DNA from: Raphanus sativus
Taxonomy: Eukaryota; Streptophyta; Magnoliopsida; Brassicales; Brassicaceae
Assembly (NCBI RefSeq): GCF_000801105.2
Contig: NW_026615407.1
Span: forward strand, 1 to 64,000
Reading direction: 5' to 3'
DNA length: 64,000 nucleotides
Shown one piece after another: positions 24,569 to 35,231 of this stretch. A model generated the notes under the pieces. The model saw only the letters and a list, made by a program, of their open reading frames with translations. It did not search any database and was not told the DNA's origin. Within the stretch, counting starts at the first letter, position 1. Each line of letters opens with the position of its first letter. Position numbers and translations under genes: made by a program.

Positions 24569-25898
24569 TGATATACCATGGATTTTACCCGTTTTTAACC
24601 ATGGTATACTAGTGTTTTATTATATATTTAATCTGTTTTCTAGCCTGTTAGGTATGTTTTCAGGTTCAGGAGCGTTTCGTGATAAAGTGATATTTTTGGA
24701 GCATTTTGGAGTACAAGAGATGATACACCCGAGTTGACCATTCAAGACCAAGTCGGAAGTCAACATTGCGATTAGAATCGATCGATACTCATCCAGAGTT
24801 GTCGATCGATGTACTAGAATATTATAATCGATCGATACACATCCAGTGTTGTCGATCGATATCGAGGACGAAATGGTTTAGCCGACTACTTCACTAAGAC
24901 TTCACCAAATTACGAGATTGCCCCTGACGAGTTTTTAACCTAATGGAAATGCTTAAATATTCCTGCTAAGTGTTTTTTGACGGCAAGCTTTGAAGAGTCT
25001 AAGAAAACACAAGTCTTGAGAGCAGCAGAGAGTGTGAGAGAGAGACTAGAGTTTTACTTGTTTTGAGAGATTGGAGAGATTTCTCATCTCCTTTGTATTT
25101 CTACTTTATTCTATCTATGCAATTCTTTCATCTATCTATTGTTATGAATTGCTTAGCTATGTCTGAGTAGTCTACTTGTTAGATCTAGGGTTTAAATAGG
25201 TTTGTGGGATTAGCCCCAAACTATAATTGCTAAGTTTGTGATATTCATCAAATAGATTGCACCCTAAGCTTGTTCTAGAGTAGCTAACTAGAATATAGAT
25301 CACTAGGATCTTTGATATCTTGAATTATCTGTTTGAACTAGTATCTCTTGGAGAAGAGCTAACCGCCTCCTTGAGATCTAGTGTTCATTATCGGCTCGCG
25401 CCTAGGCATATCTAGAAGCCGTCGATCGATATCCCGACAGGTGAATCGATCGCCGAGCGAAAGGTGTATCGATCGATATCTCTAAAGGATATCGATCGAC
25501 TCTTTTTCTGTGTCAACATACGACAGTTGAGGCCAGAGATCTAGATTATTTAACCAGTGAGACATCACTGAGAGTTAAGCGACTGAGTTCTATAGTATCA
25601 TGCAAGCAACTTGTTAGGCATTTATAGACATTATAATCTCCATTCCTGAATAAAAGCCCTAAGTCTAGCACTCTTTATCACATTTAAACACCCCATCATA
25701 TTGTTAGTTAGAGCAACTACCTTGCTCATTTTAGGAATTGCTATTTACATTTGTATCATTAAAATCAACTTCACCTAGGATTGATTAGTAGATTATATTT
25801 AATTGGTTCCCTAGCTCCTCGTGATTCGATCCCTAAGTACTACAGCTGTACCTCTTATTTGAGAGAGTAAGCTCTACTGGGTAATTTGAGCACTATCA
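24569..25898 (+). repeat. element A 5' LTR, 1330 bp
   Basis: It runs from TGATATACC to CACTATCA immediately before the primer site. Both parts of the split right LTR align with it. It contains eight TCGATCG-type dyads in two clusters (24778-24859 and 25422-25499). Confidence 0.9.
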
Positions 25899-25902
25899 AA
25901 TT

Positions 25903-25920
25903 TGGCGCCGTTGCCGGGGA
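25903..25920 (+). other. element A primer-binding site (tRNA-Asp type)
   Basis: TGGCGCCGTTGCCGGGGA is the 18-base complement expected for the 3' end of plant tRNA-Asp. It starts four bases after the LTR end. Confidence 0.85.
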
Positions 25921-26011
25921 GCTTTGATCGCCATTAGATTTAATCTTATTAATCTTAGGTTTTTTTTTTTACCCCCTTTCTGATTAAAATTTTTCTTGTC
26001 TTTTCAGGTAC

Positions 26012-27569
26012 ATGCCCAGCAGTACCAGAAGCAACAGGGGAAATCAACTACTATTCTCAGAAGATCCTGCACACTTGGAACGCTCAATCCGCAAAGACCT
26101 ACGCTCCGCATCGATCGACAGAACCGCACAGTACCGTCGACTGATATTCACGTTTACCACGTCGACCGACACTCAGACAGGCACCGTCGACCGATACCGT
26201 TCGCCGATCCACATCGTTCGATACTACTCACCGTACATCGATCGATACTACCCCGCGAAGCATGGTTGCGATTGTTATTCTCACGCAGGCCAGAATGGAA
26301 ACCTGTATGACCAAGATGGTCATCTGCGTAATGCAACAGGTCAGAAGCTAGATGCACAGGGAAACATAATCCCTGAGCCTGAAGCTGAGGCTACAGGAGA
26401 AGCTCAAACACGATCGTTGGCAGACTACAATCGTCCAGACGAGTACTACACCAACAGATCAGCTATTCGACTTCCAGAGATTCAGAAGCCGAACTTCGAG
26501 CTCAAGCCTCAGTACTACTCTCTCGTGTCTCAGATACCTTATTCTGGGTTATCACACGAGCATCCTATGGACCATCTGGAGAGGTTCGAGGATCTTATCG
26601 CTGCTATTCGTATGGATGGAGTCCCTGAGGACTACCTACTCTGCAAGCTCTTCAAATACTCACTGATTGGAGAAGCTTCACACTGGCTCAAGCAGCTACC
26701 TACAGGATCACTGACATCCTGGGCCGACATCAAAAACGCCTTCCTGCGTAATTTCTTTGATGAGGCACGCGCTGAAGACTTAAGGAGCAAAATCGCCACT
26801 TTCGCGCAAAAGCCTGGTGAGACTTTTAAAGACGCGTGGATCAGATTTAAGTTCTTCCAGCGAGACTGTCCACACCATGGATTCAATGAAGTGCAGCTGC
26901 TAAGCACTTTCTACAGAGGTATCGCCTTGAGGTATCAGATGGCTCTTGATACTGCTAGCGAGGGGAACTTCAACACTAGGAATCCAATAGAGGCTGTGAG
27001 ACTTATTGAGAACCTAGCCAACAGCAGCAGCACCAAGAACACTGACTCTGACAAGAAGAAATCGGTTGCAGCCATCGGGGAGACCAGATGAATGAAGTCA
27101 GAGCCAAGATAGATGCTTTACATGCATTTCTGGGCAGCCAGTCTGCTCAGCTGAAGAAGGAGAGGCTAGAGAAGATGATACAGAGGAAGATGTGAACTAC
27201 ATTGGAGGTACTGGATTTCAGAGATATGGAAACCAGAGTGGAAACAGAAACTTTTTTGGCAGTGGTCAGAAGAGTAACTACAACCAGAGTTCACAGTATC
27301 AGAAACCCTTCACCAACACAAGGAACTACGGCAACTCAGCTTACCAAAACCCACCACCACCCACCCAGGAGAGTAAGTTTGATGCCATGATTGATAGAGT
27401 TCTAGAAGGTCAGCAGAAGCTTACAGTAGACTTCAATGGGAAGATTGACTCTGTCTTCAACAATCTGACCACAAGGATAGACACCATTTGCACTCAAGTT
27501 AAGAACTTGAGACACAGATTGTCCAGACTGAAGACTCTATCAGGAGAATTGGAACTTCTAAGGAAGTAG
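26012..27569 (+). pseudogene. element A gag, Athila type
   Basis: An ATG at 26012 opens a 359-codon frame. Its first 120 codons are rich in Ser, Thr, Asp and Arg and contain the TCGATCGA-derived repeats. From about residue 150 (LPEIQKPNFELKP) it is a typical gypsy gag: HPMDHLERFEDL, FKYSLIGEASHWLKQLP, FLRNFFDEARAEDLR and KPGETFKDAWIRFKFF. The frame ends at 27091. The usual gag C-terminus (EDVNYIGGTGFQRYGNQSG, then an Asn/Gln-rich tail and coiled coil) continues in another frame to 27569, so there is a frameshift near 27080. No zinc knuckle was found. Confidence 0.85.
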
Positions 27570-28159
27570 GGAAAGAAGTAGGAAACACCACGTGAATGCC
27601 ATTATAGATGATGATTTCTGGCAAGTGGTGAAGCATGAGAAGCTACAAGAAGGAGACTTTGAAGTGGAAAGTTCACTAAGTTTCGGTGGATCACAATGGT
27701 GTCGATCGACACCAACTAGTCCACATCGATCGACATCAACGATGTCATTTCCGGATTCGACTGCAGATTGCAACGCGGTTAGGATATTGACACATGCTGA
27801 ATTCACGGCTTCTCATCCTCACCCCCCACCCACCCCACTACGAAGATATCGACCGACGAGACGAGCCACTCATCGATCGACACAAAGATGAAAACGTATC
27901 GATCGACCCTTTTCTCCACCTATCGATCGACACGCACCTCTCACATACCGAGTGCAACTACCATCGATAGACAGCAACCGAATCAATGCACTCAGACCCA
28001 CACCGAAACCACAAGCTAACCCTACAGAGACTACTGGTAACCCTTCAGACACTACACCTACATCAGAGGGAACTGAAGGAAGAAGGTTAAGGAGTAGGAA
28101 GGAGAAGATTCCTAAGAACCTTAAGAGGGAAGCTAATGAAAGGAGATTGATGGTTTCAC

Positions 28160-28740
28160 TAAGAGAGTTATCAGAATCCCACCAGAGAAACTTTTGAGGA
28201 GGTTTACTTCACAAGCAGATTGTGGATGTTCTTCAGAGAAACAAGGGAGACTGAAAATGACATTAGAAGAAGGTTTGACAATGTCAGAGAAGATATGAGG
28301 AAAATGATTACTTTGAAGAAGAAGAGTGATCCTGGGAAGTTTGCAATACCCTGTGTAGTACAAGGGATTGAATTTCCTCATGCACTATGTGACACTGGTT
28401 CATCAGTCAGCATCTTACCAAAGTCATGGCAGACCATCTGGGTCTGCAAGTAGAGCCTTCACCAGAGATCTTTACATTTGTGGATTACACTCAGAAAAAC
28501 TCTGGAGGCTTGATCAGAGACCTGGAAGTACAGATTGGTAATGCTATCGTCCCTGTGGATTTTCATGTCCTAGACATCAAGCTAAATTGGAACTCTTCCC
28601 TCTTACTTGGAAGAGCATTTATGGCTACAGTAGGAGCTATATGTGACATGAACACCAACAGGATGTGCTTGACTATGATAGATCCAGAGATCCACTACGA
28701 CCCTGTCAAGCTTGGCAAACCACCAGCCAAACCGTGGTAA
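28160..28740 (+). pseudogene. element A aspartic protease (retropepsin)
   Basis: FAIPCVVQGIEFPHALCDTGSSVSILPKS carries the catalytic DTGS motif (about 28388-28401), intact. A one-base shift near 28425 moves the reading to MADHLGLQVEPSP, followed by FTFVDYTQKNSGGLIRDLEV, VPVDFHVLDI and SSLLLGRAFMATVGA. The last is the conserved flap/ILG region of Athila proteases. The domain would be complete apart from the shift. Reverse transcriptase should follow but does not. Confidence 0.8.
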
Positions 28741-31430
28741 AAGAAGATGATCTTGGTATCATTGCAGTTTGTCATTGTGAAGTCGAGTACGAGACAGAGT
28801 ACTCGGGATCGATCGACAGCACCTTAACTTCATCGATCGACACCAGCAAGTCAGAGGAGATCGACACCAAACATGGATTATCGATCGACAGAGACCCACC
28901 AGATGATGAACTCGATCTACCAGATCATTGCTACCCGAATTTCGCCATCCCACCCAACAGAAAGAAGATGATTACTCAGTAAGGAGTTGGGCAGATAGCG
29001 GATTTCATGAGAGTTTTGCAGTAGATATAGCCAACTCTTCCCACAGTGGAGACCACAGTGAAGAACATGATGCAGATTATTGGGAAGAGAGAGCTTGGAA
29101 AATTACTTGGAGAATGACAGATTTGCAAATCGATTCCCAAAATCGATCGACATCAAGCGTCCACCATCGATCGATTATCTACTTCATCCAGCAAAACGAC
29201 ATCGTCCATCGATCGACATCGCCAGTATCACATCGATCGATATTAACCCGGACGACTTAAAGGACAAAATCGGAATTTCACCGATTAGGACAACACATGG
29301 GTATATAAGGTTGACAACACCAGCCACGAAAATTCAAACCTTACACCTTTATACCCAGCAGCTTCCAGCATTCAGAACTTAACAATGGAGGACTGCAACA
29401 CCATGAACAATCGATCCAACCATGCAGCTAGACGATCACCATCGATCGCCCACCACATCACCATCGATCGACGCCTTCAACAGAGCTCAATCTCGATTTC
29501 ATGATCCTTATGATATCAGGAATGTTTCACTAACACCTGATGAATTTGGAATTTTCAGGGACACAGATGGCTATGCAAGAGCAATGGATGGAAGAGTTCT
29601 GCACATAACCAGAGAAGACATAGCAGACATCCTCCAAGTTGCTAATGGACCAGAAAACCTGTTCACACAGCAACGTGGCCATCCAGACATCCTAGCTCAC
29701 GTCCAGGACAACCACCACGTCACCACAAGGAGGATACAGTTCCTCAAAGTTTCGGTCAACCCAGGAGTTCACCATCGATCGACATCGTTTCATCACCCAT
29801 CGATCGACGGCGGATATCCAGATCGATCGACAGAGCAAGAGTCAGATCGCCCGACAGACGATTGGAGTTTGGACGACGTGCCTTCAATACTGATGGATCC
29901 AGGAGATTCAAATGGGAAGCAAAGGATGAATATGGTGTCTACAGAGATGAGTTTGGACATGCTAGAGGAGTTGATGGTGAAATCATCCCTGTTACCAAGG
30001 AGCACATAAGAAGAATTCTGGAGAGAGCATCACTTTTTCACAAGGTTGCTTACGCCTTCCAGAACACACACGCCCTTACCATGCATACAGACCACCACCA
30101 GTACCCTACAGTAGAGAGGAGATAGATGATATGGTGACTGATGTATGGAGAGCTCAGGCACACCTTGAGGCAGACATGCGCACATTGGTGGAAGACACTT
30201 TCCAGCCTTTGGATATCAGCTACAAGGATTTCCAAAGTGACATGGCTGAGATAAGAATGGAGCTTGAAACATATTAACCATGCTTGAGAAGGAAGCTACG
30301 CCACCAGTATCGATCGACACAGTACATGTACCATCGATCGACATCGGCAAGACTACATCCAAGGACCGACCAGAATGTTCATCACCTAAAAGATGAATGG
30401 GAGATTGCTTACATCAATACACGGATTGGAGACGTCTACAGCCCTCTCAACAACAATGTCGAATGGTTAAGCAAGAGGATCGATCTTCTACAGAAAGAGC
30501 TAGCATCAATTCGCAAGAAAGATCAAGCTCAGAATGCTACTTTACCATCGATCGACACAAGTCTTCACCGTCGATCGACACAAGGTTCGCAGCACTGGAA
30601 GATAGGATGAAAGCATACGAAGAGAAGCATGATCATTTCAGTTCACCTATCTGCGATACCCGGATACACTGTCACAGCAGCTGAACGAGCTACAACAAGA
30701 CATGAGCATAGTTCAAGATCATCTTGGTCTTCGTGACAGAAACGCGACATCGATCGACAGGCCTAGACTGACATCGATCGACATCGAGCCCACCACCAGC
30801 GAAGAGAGCATGCACTACAGCAGAAGTTGATCAGATCAAACATGAGCTGTACGAAGCTATGAATTCTATGGAGGAGAGACTCAACGAACGAAGTGATGAC
30901 ATTGACGACACTCTCAACGAAAGAGTGACCAACCTTTGCAGAGCTACTGGTCTATTGAAGAATGAGATACGCAGTATTCGAGAATTCTTGAGTACCAAGG
31001 CCAACATTCAGAATCGATCGACACAGTTGACTTTGAGTCGACCGACAGAACCCCAGCGAAACGCGACCGACGCACAAGTTGTAGCATCGATCGACACCGA
31101 GTCCTTGGCAGATCAAGATCAGAAAATTCTGACCAGCACGACACAGAACAACATGAAAAACTGACTGAGCATTCACGATTTGATTCTATCAGCATCAATT
31201 TGACATGGAAGATTTGGACAGAAGGTTGCAAGTCATCAAAGCAGATTTAGCAAAGATACATCCTAGATGGACAGATCAGATGATGCCACAAGAAGCTTCA
31301 CTGCTACTGAGTCCAAAGATGAGGGAAATGTTTGCCCACCACCAACAACCCCACTGCACCCCTGAGTCACACCTCCCAGTCAAGCTAAATGACTATAACA
31401 AAGCGCTGAGTGGGAGGCAACCCACTATTA
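28741..31430 (+). pseudogene. element A distal ORFs with a repeated DGxxR module, no RT
   Basis: Several overlapping frames occupy the place where pol would be. A module is seen twice: DEFGIFRDTDGYARAMDGRVLHITREDIADIL at 29530-29630 and EYGVYRDEFGHARGVDGEIIPVTKEHIRRIL at about 29926-30018. A weaker version, GNLYDQDGHLRNATGQKL, lies in gag near 26295. Between them are Ser/Ile/Asp/Arg stretches produced by the TCGATCGA repeats, and coiled-coil-like segments (MEERLNERSDDIDDTLNERV near 30865). I recall similar frames in crucifer Athila-type elements but know no function. Stops and shifts are frequent. No RT, RNase H or integrase motif was found in any frame. Confidence 0.6.
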
Positions 31431-31714
31431 GGTTTTCTTTTATTTTTCTTTTTCAGTTATTTTTCATTTTTGCTTTTATTTTTTTCGGATTTATTTTGCA
31501 GTTTTTATAAGATCCGAGTAGAATGATGATTCCGTCGACCGACACGTACCATTCATATCGCTCGACACCACACGACCATTAATAACGATCGACGTACACC
31601 CCTACGAATCGATCGACACCTTGTCGATCAGGCTTAATCGTTCTCACTTGTTTATTTATTATGATTTATTTTATTTACCTCACTCCGGCTGTGTTACACT
31701 GGGACAGTGTAATT

Positions 31715-31735
31715 TAAGTCTGGGGGGGGGGAGTT
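31715..31735 (+). other. internal polypurine-tract-like sequence of element A
   Basis: AAGTCTGGGGGGGGGGAG resembles the true tract AAGTCTGGGGGAG at 51571-51583 just before the 3' LTR. It lies about 0.95 kb upstream of that LTR once element B is left out. Confidence 0.65.
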
Positions 31736-32227
31736 TACTCATATGTGTTTTTATTTTGGTTTTTATTTAAAATGTTTTTCAAAATTATTTTTTTCACATA
31801 AGTATTAAAATAGGAACATTGATATAGATTTATATTTGATTGTCTGACCACTCTTTAGCACCATTCTAGATTTACTGATTGCAGATAGTACTAAAGATGC
31901 TAAAGTGGATCAACATGTCATCTATATACACTAGCTGAGATTGTTTGAAGGAACCAAAGCTGACCTCCAACGCTAATACTGACTTATTTGCTTGTCTTGG
32001 GGCTTGGAAATCACTGAATCGGAATCCTCTTACAAGTCTGAAAGGTAAAAAGTCTGTGTGTTTCTGGTTCCCTTCCTTCTCTCTCTTCGGCATCTCAAAG
32101 ATCTAAGTTTATGTTATAAAAGATTGAAATGATTTTTTGAGAGGCAGAGGGGTAGGAGTGTCTCCTGCGACCCCAGTATTCTAAATCTCAAGGATGATCA
32201 CACATTGTGGAAACGAGGGATAGGTAA
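31736..32227. other. element A 3' non-coding region, left part
   Basis: No frame is supported. The region ends in GGTAA, the target duplicated by element B, and continues at 51142 without a gap. Confidence 0.7.
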
Positions 32228-33403
32228 TGTCATGTCCCCGATCCTAGATAGGATCGGCCGGATGGACCATGGTACTAGGTGATGCACCAAATCAGGTCGG
32301 ATGACCTAAGGCAAGGCGTATCATGGTCCAGGAAGTGGGTTAAGGGTATCAGAAGGCTGAAACTTAACCAAGGAAGGAAAGGTTCAAGCTCAGAGAGCTG
32401 GACAAGAGTTTAGGCAGCTGGCCGGAGTGGGAAGCAACCTCAGGCAGCTAGGTCAAGGGTGGAGAAGCTCACAGTAGCTCACAAGAGTTCAGGTCAGCTC
32501 CAGTAGCTGGAGTGTTAGCTCACTCAGCTGGAGAAGCTAGTGGTCAGCTCATCTCAGCTTGGAGGAGTGTTATGGGTTGAGATGGTGTGACCAGACCATG
32601 GGCGGTTATGGGTCCGGTTAGATGGTGGTGCGGTCCGATAGGACCAGAGGTGTTTGGTGGTGCAGCCAGGCACTTGGCAATGTGCCAAGTGATGAAGTTC
32701 GATGTATGGGAGCAGTTGGGAAGCGGTTGAGAGGCGGTTGGGCCGAAGAGATGCGTTGATTCTCACTTGTGCCCATTCGGCCATTCACTTGCACCCATTA
32801 GCCCAAAAGAGGTTGTCAAAGCCTTCCTCTATAAATAGAGGGCTCTGGACATCGATTTCTTCATCAGATCAAAGAGGGGAAAATCTACCAAAATTGCCAG
32901 AGAATCCAAGAGAGAAAGAGACCGGCGGTTTGCTTGTTTGGCCGCTTGAGTGTGGTGGTGATTGTTCTTGACCGGCGACCAAGGAAGTGTTGCAGGAAGG
33001 AACCAAGTGAAGATGGATACAAGAGGAACCGAGAAGGCTAGTGGGAAGGAACAGAACCCATCGTCGGCCACTCCTAAGGATCTGGTCAGGATCGTGGGAA
33101 AGCCAAGGAGCTGTGAAGACTCAAGCCAAGGATGGATGTGTGATGTGTGTTTAGATAGTTTGGAACTTATGATAGCCTATTGTGCAAACTGAATGATATT
33201 ACTACCTTGTATGGATCACATGGTTTATATATATGAAATGAATGTTTATCTTAGCTTCCGCATTGTCTATTGATTGTATATTAACCTCAGATTGTATAAA
33301 AACGACTTAGAAAAAAATGGACATAAACCGGCCAATTGCACTTAGATCATTAGGTTAAGGCTGCGGACTGGTTGGGTCAAGGGATCCAGGTTCGGGTCTT
33401 ACA
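32228..33403 (+). repeat. element B 5' LTR, 1176 bp
   Basis: Nearly identical to 49958-51136. It contains many AGCTGG-type short repeats (32390-32570) and a TATAAATAG box at about 32831. Confidence 0.95.
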
Positions 33404-33406
33404 AGT

Positions 33407-33421
33407 TGGTATCAGAGCATG
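33407..33421 (+). other. element B primer-binding site (tRNA-Met type)
   Basis: TGGTATCAGAGCATG starts three bases after the LTR and matches the tRNA-iMet complement. Confidence 0.9.
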
Positions 33422-33537
33422 CATGATTCTAGGACTTATGGCTTATGGTTTGATCATCACACATCCGGCTGGGGTCTCACAGTATAGGGCTTGTTTTCTT
33501 TGGATCTTAGGAACTGTTTTGATGGATCATTGGTTAT

Positions 33538-35140
33538 GTGATTACTAACATTGGTCTTGTGTGTTGTTTTGATGTTTTTAAGGGTGGTAAGGGTCGGACT
33601 AAGCCTAGGAAGGCTAAGGATGGAGGTGGAGCATCGGGCCAAGGTGGCGCGGATGGAGTCAATCCAAGTGTGGCATTGCCTAACCTGAGCATTGGTGTGG
33701 ACAATGCAACTGGATTGCCTTTGGCTCGGACAAATCCGACTGAGGTTCATGTAAGTCTAGCTGAACAGCAGCTTAAGGCAGCTGAGGAGACTAGGCAGGA
33801 GCTGGAGCAAGCTGAGCTAGCTAGGCAACAGCAAGAGCTAGCTGATGAAGCTAACAGGCAGCTGCATGATGACATGGAGGTTGAGGGAGAGTCCTCACAT
33901 GCTGGTGTTCAGGGCGGCCGAGGCATTGGTGCAGTCAATGGTGGAGCCAACCAAGGGAACCAGCTGGTGGAACCTTCCATGAAGGAGGTGCTTGATGCAA
34001 TCAGGCTTATGGGTAGTCAGATGCTGGCTATGACCCAAGTGATCACTCCCTTGGTGAATTCATCAGTGGGGCAAGCTCCACAAGTTCAGGTGGTGGTACC
34101 AGGAGCTGCTGGATGACTTGCAGCAGTTGATGAGGTGATTGAACTCGATCCACCAGTTAGAGCAACCGGAAAGGTGGACTACCTGAAGGTGATGGAGCAC
34201 ATATCTCGCCTAGGGACTAAACACTTTGCTGGAAGTGCTGATCCTATGGAGGCAGGTGAGTGGAGGGACCGACTGGTCCGGAACTTCAAGTCTACAAGGT
34301 GCCCTGAAGAGTACCAGAGAGACATAGCAGTGCACTTCCTGGAGGGAGATGCACACAACTGGTGGCTGTCTCTGGACAAGCGCACCAATGGCTCTATTGA
34401 GAGGTTCTCTGACTTTGAGGTTGAGTTCAACCACAAGTACTTTCCGGCTGAGGCATGGGACCGTTTGGAGGCCAAGTTCTTGGACTTGACTCAAGGACGC
34501 ATGTCAGTAAGGGAGTATGAAGAGGAGTTCAACCGGCTCAGGAGGTATGTGGGTAAGGAGTTGGAGGATGAGAAGGTTCAGGTCCGAAGGTTCATAAGAG
34601 GCCTTAGGGTCGAACTCTGGACCTACTGCTCAGTCTGTACATTCCGCACTGTCTCTGAGTTGGTGGAACGCATGGCGATGCTGGAGACTAACCTTGCAGA
34701 GGAGGCTAGGCTCAAGACAAGGAGTCAGGCAAGTGGTACTGGTCATGCTGGTGACCGGAAGAGGAAGAGAGACTCAACTGATGAGGGCAAGACCTCAGGT
34801 GGAAGGCCGGAGTGCCAAAAGTGTGGAAGGCGCCATGGTGGTGAGTGCTGGAGAGCTATGGGAGCTTGTACAAGGTGTGGCAAGATGGACCACTCAGTCT
34901 GGGGCTGTCCAGGACTAGATCAGGGTCGTGGCCAAGTGGCTGGTGGAAACTCCAGGACCTGTTTCCAGTGTGGGAAGGCTGGGCACTTCCGAAAGGACTG
35001 TCCCAAGCTTCAGACTGGATCAGGAAGGATGAAGTCTGAGGTTAGCAAGCCTGAACCAAGTCGTGGCCAGACTTCTGCACCAAGGGTCTATGAGTTGTCT
35101 AAGGACACTGATGAGGCCAAGCCTTTCATGGAGATCAATG
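33538..35140 (+). pseudogene. element B gag
   Basis: The frame covers a Gly/Ala/Gln-rich N-terminus (to 34113), one in-frame TGA at 34114-34116, then the gag core. The core includes KVDYLKVMEHISRLGTKHFAG, MEAGEWRDRLVRNF, AHNWWLSLDKR, FEVEFNHKYFPAEAWDR and YEEEFNRLRRYVG. Three Cys/His clusters follow: CQKCGRRHGGEC, CTRCGKMDHSVWGC and CFQCGKAGHFRKDC. The last is a canonical C-x2-C-x4-H-x4-C zinc knuckle. The exact start is unclear, because an acceptor-like TTTTAAG precedes GGTGGTAAGG at 33582 and an upstream leader exon is possible. Confidence 0.88.
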
Positions 35141-35231
35141 GTAATGATCTGATCTTATTCTTTTTAAATTTTTAGAAATGCATGGTATGGAACCTAGAAT
35201 GGATTAGATGCTTAGATTGGGTTTCCTGTAG
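35141..35231 (+). other. predicted 91-bp intron between gag and protease of element B
   Basis: The gag frame reaches ATC AAT G at 35140, where GTAATGATCT begins. A T-rich stretch (TTCTTTTTAAATTTTT) and the acceptor TTTCCTGTAG end at 35231. Removing it joins G to GG ACC ATA AGT in the protease frame, giving INGTISIGGVETHV, the normal gag-protease junction of this lineage. Without splicing the gag frame stops at 35175. Confidence 0.6.

Larger units (their letters stand above)
24778..31620. repeat. phased TCGATCGA dyad array of element A
   Basis: The 8-bp palindrome TCGATCGA, usually in A-TCGATCGA-CA or -TA context, occurs about 28 times inside the element and eight times (allowing one change) in the 5' LTR. 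Neighbouring copies are commonly 22-26 bp apart, most often exactly 24. Examples are 24778/24802, 24828/24852, 25422/25446, 27702/27726, 27899/27923, 28809/28833, 29143/29167, 29209/29233, 30310/30334 and 30750/30774. Degenerate copies keep the phase (26137, 26162, 26187, 27849). Confidence 0.85.

Noticed and set aside
24366..24737. 123-codon frame at the left edge of element A
   Set aside because: It crosses the TRIM remnant, flank and LTR start, so it cannot be one gene.
32554..32784. 76-aa frame repeated almost identically at 50287-50517
   Set aside because: Both lie at the same place in the two LTRs of element B, so the conservation reflects LTR identity.
33405..33421. tRNA-like sequences near LTR ends
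   Set aside because: They are 12-18 base primer-binding sites, with no complete tRNA around them.
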